From contig JBEKVE010000151.1 in NCBI GenBank assembly GCA_049514335.1, positions 1-7,594 of the forward strand: a DNA stretch of 7,594 bases, in the 5' to 3' direction. Below the pieces are notes generated by a model. That model was not told the origin of the DNA, made no database searches, and was given only the letters and a program-made list of their open reading frames with translations. A program made the position numbers and the translations under genes. This document shows, one piece after another, positions 1 through 6,475 of the stretch. The stretch's first letter is position 1. Every line of letters starts with the position of its first letter. The stretch is from JBEKVE01 sp049514335 (GTDB lineage Bacteria; Actinomycetota; Acidimicrobiia; Acidimicrobiales; UBA8190).

Positions 1-868
1 CTTCATGCAGAACGTGCTCGCCATCCCCGTGCTGGCGGGGCGCAAGACCGACCGCGAGCGCTTCTCGGGGGCGACCACAACGTGGACGTGCGAGGCCATG
101 ATGGGCGACGGCAAGGCGCTCCAGATGGGCACCAGCCACGAGCTCGGGCAGAACTTCTCCCGGGTGTTCGACACCACGTTCCTCGACGAGTCGGGCACCG
201 AGCAGCACGTGTGGCAGACGTCGTGGGGGGCGTCCACGCGTCTCATGGGCGCGCTGGTCATGGCCCACGGCGACGACGGCGGGCTGCGGGTGCCACCGCG
301 CATCGCGCCTGTGGAGGTGGTGGTGCTGGCCGTGCGCGACGACGGCGACGCGCTCGAGCGGGCGAGGGCAGTGGCCGACGCGCTGGCCGACGCCGGCCTG
401 CGCACGCGTTTCGACGGCCGCACCGACACCTCCTTCGGCCGCCGGGTGGTGGACTGGGAGCTGAAAGGTGTGCCGGTGCGCATCGAGCTCGGCCCACGCG
501 AGCTCGATGCCGGCCAGGCCGTGCTGGTGCGGCGCGACGACGCCACCAAGACGACGGTCCCCCTGGCGGGGCTGGCGGACTCGATCCGCGCCGCCCTGGC
601 GCTCGCCCAGGAGGCGCTGTTGGCCGAGGCCGAGGAGCGCCTGCGCACGCGCACCACCGAGGTCGCCAGCATCGAGGAGGCCGAAGAGGCGGCGCGCACC
701 GGGTTCGCCGTGATCCGCGCCGCCGCTCTCGGCGACGACGGCGAGACGCGTCTCAACCGGGCGGGGGCGTCGGTGCGACTGCTGCGGCACGGCGACGGGA
801 CGCTGCCCGCGGCACACGAGAACATCGACGATCCCGAGATGGTGGCGGTGGTGGGCCGGGCCTACTGA
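1..868 (+). CDS. proS: Prolyl-tRNA synthetase, C-terminal part (partial, 5' end outside window)
   Basis: Cytoplasmic class II aminoacyl-tRNA synthetase that charges tRNA-Pro with proline. The reading frame is already open at base 2 and ends with TGA at 866-868, so about 288 C-terminal residues are present and the start lies upstream of the window. Seen in order: the end of the catalytic core, with GRKTDRERFSGA, the GTSHELGQNFSRVF segment (nt about 128-169) and the TSWGASTRLMGALVMAHGDD / VPPRIAP motif-3 region (nt about 218-310); an anticodon-binding domain (nt about 305-600); then a helical linker and a C-terminal domain ending in the terminal tyrosine (GRAY) typical of the archaeal/eukaryotic-type (type 3) enzyme. 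The C-terminal domain, which in many type-3 enzymes binds zinc through four cysteines, has none here; the only cysteine in the fragment is in the catalytic part. The gene faces ispG tail to tail with 15 bp between stops. The internal ATG at base 5 is not the true start. Family assignment is secure; loss of zinc binding is inferred. Confidence 0.96.
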   Translation, partial: FMQNVLAIPVLAGRKTDRERFSGATTTWTCEAMMGDGKALQMGTSHELGQNFSRVFDTTFLDESGTEQHVWQTSWGASTRLMGALVMAHGDDGGLRVPPRIAPVEVVVLAVRDDGDALERARAVADALADAGLRTRFDGRTDTSFGRRVVDWELKGVPVRIELGPRELDAGQAVLVRRDDATKTTVPLAGLADSIRAALALAQEALLAEAEERLRTRTTEVASIEEAEEAARTGFAVIRAAALGDDGETRLNRAGASVRLLRHGDGTLPAAHENIDDPEMVAVVGRAY

Positions 869-875
869 GCCCGGC
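855..875. terminator. GC hairpin spanning the proS stop codon, possible convergent terminator
   Basis: A perfect 7-bp inverted repeat, GCCGGGC (855-861) and GCCCGGC (869-875), encloses a 7-nt loop holding the proS TGA codon. Read from the other strand it starts 8 nt after the ispG stop, so it could act on transcripts from both sides. Neither side has a T-tract, so it is not a classical intrinsic terminator. It could be a U-less terminator, an RNA 3'-end stabiliser, or a chance product of the high GC content. Confidence 0.4.
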
Positions 876-883
876 GACAGGCG

Positions 884-2134
884 TCAGGACGGAGGCGGGC
901 TCTCGCGCTCGTGCTCCACCGTGCGGCGGATGAGCTCCACGCGCTGCGCGCTGTGGTTGGCGTCGGTTCCCTGCGTTTCGAGGAGCAGGCGGCGGTCGGC
1001 CTCGGCCTCGGCCTCGGCGCCGGCGTCGGCGGCGGCCAGGCGTGCCTCGACGCCCTCGGCCACGAGGCGCTCGGCCTCGGCCACGAGGGCCTCGACCATC
1101 TCGTCCTCGGGGACGACGCGCACGATCTTCCCCTTGATGAACAGGTGGCCCTTGTGCCGACCGGCGGCGATGCCCAGATCGGCCTGGCGCGCCTCACCGG
1201 GCCCGTTCACCACGCAGCCCATCACCGCCACCTGGATGGGCAGCGACCGCCCCTCGAGCGCCTCCTGCACGGCCCGGGCCACGCCGATGACGTCGATCTC
1301 GGCCCGGCCGCACGAGGGACAGGCGATGAGGTCGATGTCCTTGCGTTCGCGCAGGCCCAGTGCCTCGAGCAGCTGGCGCCCGGCCCGCACCTCCTCCACC
1401 GGGTCGGCGGTGAGCGAGAAGCGGATGGTGTCCCCGATGCCCTCGGCCAAGAGCGTCCCGATGCCGGCCGTCCCCTTGACGAGCCCCGCCGGGGGCGGGC
1501 CCGCCTCGGTCACCCCCAGGTGCAGCGGGTGGTCGAAGGTCTCCGCCGCCAGGCGGTAGGCGGCGATCATGAGCGGCACCGACGACGCCTTGACGGAGAT
1601 CTTCACGTCGTCGAATCCGACCTCCTCGAAGTAGGCGAGCTCCATGCGGGCCGACTCCACCAGGGCCTCGGGGGTGGCCCCGCCGAAGCGCTTGTACAGC
1701 TCGGGGTGAAGCGACCCGGCGTTCACCCCGATGCGGATGGGCACGCCGCGGTCCTTCGCCTCCTGGGCCACCTGCTTGATCTCGGCCTCCTTGCGCAGGT
1801 TGCCGGGGTTGAGGCGAAGGCCCTGGACGCCCGCCTCGAGCGCGGCGAGGGCCATCTCGTGGTGGAAGTGGATGTCGGCGATGAGCGGCACCGGCGAGCG
1901 CGGCACCATGTGGGCCAGTCCCTCGGCCGCCTCCTGCTCGTTGCAGGTGCAGCGCACGAGGTCCGCACCAGCGGCGGCGAGGGCGTAGATCTGCGCCAGG
2001 GTGCCATCGACGTCGGCGGTCTTGGTGGTGGTCATCGACTGCACCGAGATTGGGGCTCCCCCGCCCACCTCCACCGTGCCGACGCGGATGCGGCGCGTGG
2101 GCCGGCGCTCGGCGGCGATGACGTCCTGTGGCAT
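884..2134 (-). CDS. ispG: 4-hydroxy-3-methylbut-2-enyl diphosphate synthase (HMBPP synthase)
   Basis: Catalyses the penultimate step of the MEP isoprenoid pathway, reductive ring opening of MEcPP to HMBPP using a [4Fe-4S] cluster; also called GcpE. The protein has 416 residues. The N-terminal TIM-barrel part is recognisable from ISVQSMTTTKTADVDGT (about 29-45), PLIADIHFH (83-91), GLRLNPGN (105-112) and RIGVNAGSLHPEL (134-146). The cluster-binding C-terminal domain shows CPSC (Cys272, Cys275) and GCVVNGPGEA (Cys307, Glu314), matching the three cysteines and glutamate that hold the cluster in the family. After about residue 360 there is an extra charged Ala/Glu-rich tail of some 50 residues. 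The ATG at 2134 is chosen because it is preceded by GAGGAG and the homologous part begins soon after; the frame stays open farther upstream only inside rseP. The gap to the rseP stop is 16 bp, so the two are probably co-transcribed. Confidence 0.97.
   Translation of the reverse strand: MPQDVIAAERRPTRRIRVGTVEVGGGAPISVQSMTTTKTADVDGTLAQIYALAAAGADLVRCTCNEQEAAEGLAHMVPRSPVPLIADIHFHHEMALAALEAGVQGLRLNPGNLRKEAEIKQVAQEAKDRGVPIRIGVNAGSLHPELYKRFGGATPEALVESARMELAYFEEVGFDDVKISVKASSVPLMIAAYRLAAETFDHPLHLGVTEAGPPPAGLVKGTAGIGTLLAEGIGDTIRFSLTADPVEEVRAGRQLLEALGLRERKDIDLIACPSCGRAEIDVIGVARAVQEALEGRSLPIQVAVMGCVVNGPGEARQADLGIAAGRHKGHLFIKGKIVRVVPEDEMVEALVAEAERLVAEGVEARLAAADAGAEAEAEADRRLLLETQGTDANHSAQRVELIRRTVEHERESPPPS
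996..1035. repeat. Short 6-bp tandem repeat inside the 3' end of ispG
   Basis: On the plus strand the unit TCGGCC occurs three times in a row from 996, with a fourth imperfect copy to 1019, then more GC-rich degenerate sequence. On the coding (minus) strand it encodes the alternating Ala-Glu run AGAEAEAEAD near residues 371-380 of IspG. The unit is a multiple of three, so copy-number change would keep the frame. It is most simply a low-complexity coding repeat. Confidence 0.6.
1055..1088. repeat. 13-bp direct repeat in the C-terminal helix region of ispG
   Basis: CTCGGCCACGAGG occurs at 1055-1067 and again at 1076-1088, offset by 21 bp, which is seven codons. It encodes the two similar heptad-like segments VAEAERL and VAEGVEA in the helix just after the IspG cluster domain (about residues 351-363). 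This looks like a local duplication or helix periodicity, not a regulatory site. Confidence 0.45.
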
Positions 2135-2140
2135 GGGGAT

Positions 2141-2149
2141 CTCCTCGTC
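2141..2149 (-). promoter_or_regulatory. Ribosome binding site of ispG
   Basis: In the 16-bp gap after the rseP stop the minus strand reads GACGAGGAG, ending 6 nt before the ATG at 2134. It is the only strong Shine-Dalgarno match near the start of the IspG homology and is what fixes the start codon. Confidence 0.75.
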
Positions 2150-2150
2150 C

Positions 2151-3482
2151 CTACTGGGGGAGGTTGACCGGGTGGGTGATGTCAAGGTACAGCGACGACA
2201 CCACGATGACGCCGAGCAGCAAGATGAAGGCCCACGCCACCGGGGCCAGCTTGTTGACATCGGCGTGGTACATCCGGCCGCGCCGGCTGCGGATGCGCTC
2301 GTACACGGCGATGGCCACGTGCCCGCCGTCGAGGGGGAGCATGGGGAAGAGGTTCAAGAGCCCCACGAAGATGATGATGAGAGCGAGGATGTAGACGAGC
2401 TGGTACGCGCCGGCCCGCGCCCCCTGCACGGCCAGGCGCGCCGCACCGTAGATGGAGACGATGCGGTCGCCGCTCTTCGATGCCTGGGCGGCGGCGTGGG
2501 CGTTGGTGAGGTCGTGGTAGTAGCTGGCGATGCCGTGGGCGGAGAAGGTCTGGCCCAAGCCCGTGATCGACGTGGTAACGATCTGCCCGAACAGGCTGCC
2601 GGCATGCTGCACGGCCACCACCGGGCCGGTGGTCGCCACGGGCGCGCCGATCTCGACCCCGATGTGGCCGTCGGCCTTCGACGCCGACCCGTCGGCCTGC
2701 GGGGTCACGGTGATGGTGCGCCGCTGCCCGCCGCGATCGACCACCACGGTGATGGGCGTGCCCACGTGGTGCTCAATGGCGCGCTGCAGCGCCGTGGCGG
2801 AGGCCACGGCCTTGCCGTCCACGCTCTCGACCACGTCGCCAACGTGAAGACCTGCGGCGCGCGCCGGGTCGAGGCCGTGTCCGAAGGGGGCGAAGCCGGC
2901 GATGGACACGGCGTTGTCCTGGGGGACGCCGACGAAGGCGAACAGTCCCCACAGAAGGACGAAGGCCATCACCCCGTGCATGGCCGACCCCGCCACCGCC
3001 ACGAGCAGCCGGTTGCGGAAGGGCCGTTGGCGATAGGTGCGGGGCTCGTCGGCGGGGTCGACCTCCTCGGCGCTCGTCATGCCGAGGATCTTCACGTAGC
3101 CGCCGGCGGGGATGGCCTTGATGCCGTACTCGGTCTCGCCCCGTCGGATGGACCACAGCCGGGGACCGAAGCCGAGGAAGTACTCCGTCACCTTCATGCC
3201 GCCCAACTTGGCCGTGAGGAGGTGGCCGAGCTCGTGCAGCATGATCATGAGCACGAGCGCCACCACCACGATGAGGACGGCGGTGGTGTGGGTGGCGAGC
3301 GCGGCGAGCACGACGGCCACCACCACCACGACCAGTTGCAACAGCGCCTGGCGCGGCGAGGTCGGGGGGGCGCCTGGCGGCGGGCCGTACGCGCCACGGG
3401 GGGCGGCGGCGGGCCGACCGGGGATCTCGACGCCGGTGGCGTCGGCCCGGGCCGGACGGGGCCCGGGAACGGCTTGGCTCAC
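2151..3482 (-). CDS. rseP: Site-2-type intramembrane zinc metalloprotease (RseP/Rip1 family, M50)
   Basis: Membrane-embedded protease of the M50 family, which cuts transmembrane segments of proteins such as anti-sigma factors after a first cleavage; the substrate here is unknown. The 443-residue protein has the zinc motif HELGH (83-87) inside a transmembrane helix, a membrane-associated beta-loop region (FLGFGPRLW to IPAGGYVKILGM, about 102-135), one PDZ domain (about 190-265; GLHVGDVVESVDGK), and the third zinc ligand in NLFPMLPLDGGH (377-388, Asp385). Hydrophobic segments lie near 48-82, 160-187, 362-384 and 412-433. Residues 1-45 are a Pro/Ala/Gly-rich tail before the first membrane segment. 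The conserved AGPxxN-like motif reads AGSAMH (164-169). GTG at 3482 is chosen because it overlaps the dxr stop by 4 bp (GTGA) and has a weak GAGAG site 8 nt upstream; the open frame farther upstream lies within dxr. A GTG within the valine run near residue 52 is possible but would remove the tail. Confidence 0.93.
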   Translation of the reverse strand: MSQAVPGPRPARADATGVEIPGRPAAAPRGAYGPPPGAPPTSPRQALLQLVVVVVAVVLAALATHTTAVLIVVVALVLMIMLHELGHLLTAKLGGMKVTEYFLGFGPRLWSIRRGETEYGIKAIPAGGYVKILGMTSAEEVDPADEPRTYRQRPFRNRLLVAVAGSAMHGVMAFVLLWGLFAFVGVPQDNAVSIAGFAPFGHGLDPARAAGLHVGDVVESVDGKAVASATALQRAIEHHVGTPITVVVDRGGQRRTITVTPQADGSASKADGHIGVEIGAPVATTGPVVAVQHAGSLFGQIVTTSITGLGQTFSAHGIASYYHDLTNAHAAAQASKSGDRIVSIYGAARLAVQGARAGAYQLVYILALIIIFVGLLNLFPMLPLDGGHVAIAVYERIRSRRGRMYHADVNKLAPVAWAFILLLGVIVVSSLYLDITHPVNLPQ

Positions 3483-4645
3483 GCGGCCCGCTCTCGCCCG
3501 CACACGGCCTGCTCGGCGCGGCCCCGGGCCCGCCGGTCGGCCTCGATCACGTCCTCGACGTCGTGGGCCGGCGCCCGGTCCCAGCCTGCGAGGGTGTCCT
3601 CCACGACCTCGGCGATGGCACTCCAGGGGATCCGGCCGTCCAGGAAGGCCGCCACCGCCACCTCGTTGCCGGCGTTCAGCCAGGCGGGGGCAAGCCCGCC
3701 CGCCCGTCCCGCCTGCTCGGCCAGGGCCAGGCAGGCGAACACGTCGCGGTCGGGCTGCTCGAAGTCGAGATGGCCCAACGAGGACCACTCGATGGCGCCG
3801 AACGGGTGCCGGAGGCGGTCGGGATATCCCAGGGCGTACCCGATCGGCAGTCGCATGTCTGGCTGTGAGAGCTGGGCCACTGTCGATCCGTCGATGAACT
3901 CCACCATCGAGTGTACGACTGACTGTGGGTGAATGATCACCGCCAGGCGGTCATATTCGATCCCGAACAGCTCGTGGGCCTCGATCACCTCGAGACCCTT
4001 GTTCATGAGGGTGGACGAGTCGACAGTGATCTTGGGGCCCATGGCCCAGGTGGGGTGGGCCAGCGCCTCCTCCACCGCCACACCCTGGAGGTCGGCCCGG
4101 GTGCGGCCCCGGAAGGGGCCGCCGCTGGCGGTCAGGACCATGCGGGCCACCTCGTCGGGCCCGTTGCCGGCGCGCAGGCACTGGTGCAGGGCGCAGTGCT
4201 CGGAATCGACGGGGACGATCTCCGCACCGGGGGTGGTCCGGGCCGACGCCACCACCGGGGCCCCGGCGATGAGCGACTCCTTGTTGGCGAGGGCGAGCCG
4301 CCGCCCTGCCTGCAGCGCCGCCAGCGTCACGGGCAGACCGGCGAAGCCCACCACGGCGTTCAGGACCACGTCACCGAGACGGGCGACGGCGGCCATCGCT
4401 TCCGGACCGGCCAGGACCTCGATGCCGGGGGGGACGGCGGCGGCCAGAGCAGGCGCCAGGTCGGGATCGCCCACGGCCACCACCTCGGGGCGCAGCTCCC
4501 GGGCCTGGGCCGCCAGCCGCTCCACCGAGCGCCACGCCGCCAGGGCCACCACCTGGAACCGGTCGGGCTCGGCACGCATGACGTCGACTGCCTGGACCCC
4601 CACGGATCCCGTCGACCCCACCAGGCTGACCGTCACCGATCGCAT
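3479..4645 (-). CDS. dxr: 1-deoxy-D-xylulose 5-phosphate reductoisomerase
   Basis: Converts DXP to MEP with NADPH and a divalent metal, the first committed step of the MEP isoprenoid pathway, in the cytoplasm; also named ispC. The 388-residue length is normal for the family. The NADPH-binding start GSTGSVG is at 10-16 and LANKES at 119-124. The metal site is visible as VDSEH (Asp147, Glu149) and MNKGLE (Glu219). Substrate-binding elements are LTASGGPF (171-178, Ser174), HPTW (His197, Trp200) with the flexible loop that follows, and Asn215/Lys216. The C-terminal helical domain is present (AWLNAGNEVAVAAFL). The ATG at 4645 has GGAAGGG 4 nt upstream, and the sequence enters the Rossmann fold at once, as expected. 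The gene sits 42 bp after cdsA and overlaps the rseP start by 4 bp, suggesting translational coupling. All key residues seem intact. Confidence 0.98.
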   Translation of the reverse strand: MRSVTVSLVGSTGSVGVQAVDVMRAEPDRFQVVALAAWRSVERLAAQARELRPEVVAVGDPDLAPALAAAVPPGIEVLAGPEAMAAVARLGDVVLNAVVGFAGLPVTLAALQAGRRLALANKESLIAGAPVVASARTTPGAEIVPVDSEHCALHQCLRAGNGPDEVARMVLTASGGPFRGRTRADLQGVAVEEALAHPTWAMGPKITVDSSTLMNKGLEVIEAHELFGIEYDRLAVIIHPQSVVHSMVEFIDGSTVAQLSQPDMRLPIGYALGYPDRLRHPFGAIEWSSLGHLDFEQPDRDVFACLALAEQAGRAGGLAPAWLNAGNEVAVAAFLDGRIPWSAIAEVVEDTLAGWDRAPAHDVEDVIEADRRARGRAEQAVCGRERAA

Positions 4646-4649
4646 GTCA

Positions 4650-4656
4650 CCCTTCC
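4650..4656 (-). promoter_or_regulatory. Ribosome binding site of dxr
   Basis: GGAAGGG on the minus strand lies 4 nt before the dxr ATG, in the 42-bp spacer after the cdsA stop. The rest of the spacer shows no recognisable promoter or hairpin. Confidence 0.65.
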
Positions 4657-4687
4657 GTCGGCCCGCCCGGTGCTGGCTCGGCGAACC

Positions 4688-6433
4688 TCACCCGAGGTTG
4701 AGCACCCGTACGAGGTAATAGGTGGCGGGGAGCACGAAGAGGATGGCGTCGACGCGGTCGAGCACCCCCCCGTGCCCGGGCAGCATCGACCCCATGTCCT
4801 TGAGCCCCAGGTCGCGCTTGAGAAGCGACTCGCACAGGTCGCCCAGGGGGGCCACCACCGCCACCACCAGGCCCAGCAGGGCGGCCTTCGGAACCGACCA
4901 GGGATGGACCGCACCGGTGATGGCCGCCGACACGGCGATGGCGACCAGTCCCCCGCCGATCACGCCTTCCCAGGTCTTGTTGGGGCTGATGGTCGGCGCC
5001 AGGGGACGGCGGCCCAGCCAGCTGCCGATGGCGAGGCCGCCCACGTCGGCGCCGACCGAGGCGACCACCGCACCGAGCAGGAAGGCCACCCCGTGGCGGT
5101 GGGGGAACTGCCCCGGGGCGAGCAGCAGGGCGGCGAACGAGCCGAGCACGCCGATCCAGGCGAAGCCGAGCACGGTGATGGAGATGCCTTCGACGGCCGA
5201 GCCCCGGTCGGCACCGGCCAGGTACCAGATCATCGAGGCCACCACCACGAGCACGAGGACGAGGGGCACCGCCGTGGGGCCCTTCACGTAGGCGGCGATC
5301 ATGACCCCCACCGCCGCCACCAGGACGAGGAGGGCGGCGGGGTGCCGTCGGCTGCGGCGCAGCGCCTTGTTGTACTCGGCCGCGGCCAGGCCCACCACGA
5401 GTGTGGCGAGGACCACGGTGGCCACGCTGCCCAGGGCGAAGCACACCAGGGCGAGCACGACGAACCCGACCCCCGTGGCGATGGCCACGGGCATGTCGCG
5501 TCCGGGGCCGTCCCCGCGGGTGCCGGTCACGGGGGGCACGGGCGGCACGCCACGCGCGCGTCCCCGGCGGCCCCGGTTGGCGCCCGGCATGGTGGACGAC
5601 AGGGCGTCTCTCACCCCGAAGCGAAGCGGTGACGAGCTGATCGACGCCACCCCCCGCTCGGCGTCGGGACCCTGGTCGGTCGGGAGGTGCTCGGTGCCGG
5701 GGCGCTCGCCTCGATCCACGGGAACGGAGATGACCGTCGGCCGGGGCACCACGACGGGCTCGGCCGCCGTGTCGTCGCGCTCCTCGCCCTCGTCCCACCA
5801 GGAGGTGGTGGCGTCGGGGTCGTCTGCGGCCCGTTCACCGGGAGCCCCCAGGTCGTGGAACTCCCAGGGCCGGCGCTCCTCGACCGGCGTCTCCTCCAGA
5901 GCCCCCACCCGCGTCTCGTCGTCGGCCAGCAGCGAGGGGTCGAAACCGCTCTCCTCCCACTCGTGGCTGTGTTCGCGCCACGCCGGGCCGGTGTCCCCCG
6001 AGGCCGACCATGCACCCTCGTCCTCGTCGCCCCGACGGTCGAGCACCGCCGGCACCTGGCCGGTGGGGGGATCGGTCCAGTGCGGCATGTCGGGCGCGGC
6101 GGCCGGCGGCTCGAGCACGGTGAACCCCGACATCGGGGGTTCGAGGGGGTCGCCGCCGTTTCGCCCCGAGGGCGCCGAGCGGCCGGCCTCCTCGGCGTGC
6201 AGCGGACCGACCGGCTCCTGGATGAGAGGCGGGTGCGCCTCGGCCGGCTCCGCCTCGCGGCCGGGCGGCGATGCGGTCATGCCCGGCAGGGTGGGCTCGG
6301 CCACGGGCGGGTCCTCACCCGGGGCGCGACCCGCCACGGCCCCGGCCGGCTGGGCTCCGATGATCCGTACGCGCTCGGTGATGGGCTCGGAGAGAGCCTC
6401 GTCCTCGGGCTCGTATTCGTCTCGCTCGTCCAC
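4688..6433 (-). CDS. cdsA: Phosphatidate cytidylyltransferase (CDP-diglyceride synthase) with long N-terminal extension
   Basis: Integral membrane enzyme that makes CDP-diacylglycerol from phosphatidate and CTP, the precursor of all major phospholipids. The protein has 581 residues, roughly twice the usual size of the family (about 270-300). The catalytic part is residues about 313-581: several hydrophobic helices (from about 315, 338, 366, 387, 417, 447, 491 and 517), SPNKTWEG (483-490), and the full family signature at 536-562 (SLLKR, KD at 545-546, PGHGG, LDRVD). Residues 1-310 are low-complexity, Pro/Asp/Glu-rich and probably disordered, with seven tryptophans (119, 142, 152, 159, 190, 212, 213) and a basic patch (ANRGRRGRARG, 285-295) just before the first helix, which favours a cytoplasmic extension by the positive-inside rule. 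GTG at 6433 is chosen because GGGGAGGGG directly precedes it; another GTG at 6460 would add nine residues but has no Shine-Dalgarno. The catalytic assignment is firm; the role of the extension is unknown. Confidence 0.95.
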   Translation of the reverse strand: MDERDEYEPEDEALSEPITERVRIIGAQPAGAVAGRAPGEDPPVAEPTLPGMTASPPGREAEPAEAHPPLIQEPVGPLHAEEAGRSAPSGRNGGDPLEPPMSGFTVLEPPAAAPDMPHWTDPPTGQVPAVLDRRGDEDEGAWSASGDTGPAWREHSHEWEESGFDPSLLADDETRVGALEETPVEERRPWEFHDLGAPGERAADDPDATTSWWDEGEERDDTAAEPVVVPRPTVISVPVDRGERPGTEHLPTDQGPDAERGVASISSSPLRFGVRDALSSTMPGANRGRRGRARGVPPVPPVTGTRGDGPGRDMPVAIATGVGFVVLALVCFALGSVATVVLATLVVGLAAAEYNKALRRSRRHPAALLVLVAAVGVMIAAYVKGPTAVPLVLVLVVVASMIWYLAGADRGSAVEGISITVLGFAWIGVLGSFAALLLAPGQFPHRHGVAFLLGAVVASVGADVGGLAIGSWLGRRPLAPTISPNKTWEGVIGGGLVAIAVSAAITGAVHPWSVPKAALLGLVVAVVAPLGDLCESLLKRDLGLKDMGSMLPGHGGVLDRVDAILFVLPATYYLVRVLNLG

Positions 6434-6435
6434 GT

Positions 6436-6444
6436 CCCCTCCCC
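6436..6444 (-). promoter_or_regulatory. Ribosome binding site deciding the cdsA start
   Basis: The minus strand reads GGGGAGGGG followed by AC and then the GTG at 6433. This is the strongest Shine-Dalgarno match in the 42 bp between the frr stop and that GTG, and it supports 6433 over the GTG at 6460. The remainder of the spacer shows no promoter-like sequence. Confidence 0.65.
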
Positions 6445-6475
6445 GCCGGCCGAGGACCACCCGGACCGGCTGCCC

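Noticed and set aside
2135..2260. Possible earlier start for ispG at 2260.
   Set aside because: The extra 42 residues lie inside rseP in another frame and do not resemble IspG, while the ATG at 2134 has a good Shine-Dalgarno.
3483..3788. Possible earlier start for the rseP frame at 3788.
   Set aside because: The extra region overlaps the conserved C-terminal part of dxr, and its translation is low-complexity Arg/Gly-rich. The GTG at 3482 forms a normal 4-bp overlap.
3929..4020. Dxr has Cys151 right after the metal-site VDSEH, where Ser or Asn is more usual.
   Set aside because: The position is variable in the family and not a catalytic ligand, so it is minor natural variation.
6434..6460. 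GTG at 6460 as the cdsA start.
   Set aside because: No Shine-Dalgarno precedes it, while the GTG at 6433 follows a strong one. The difference is only nine residues.
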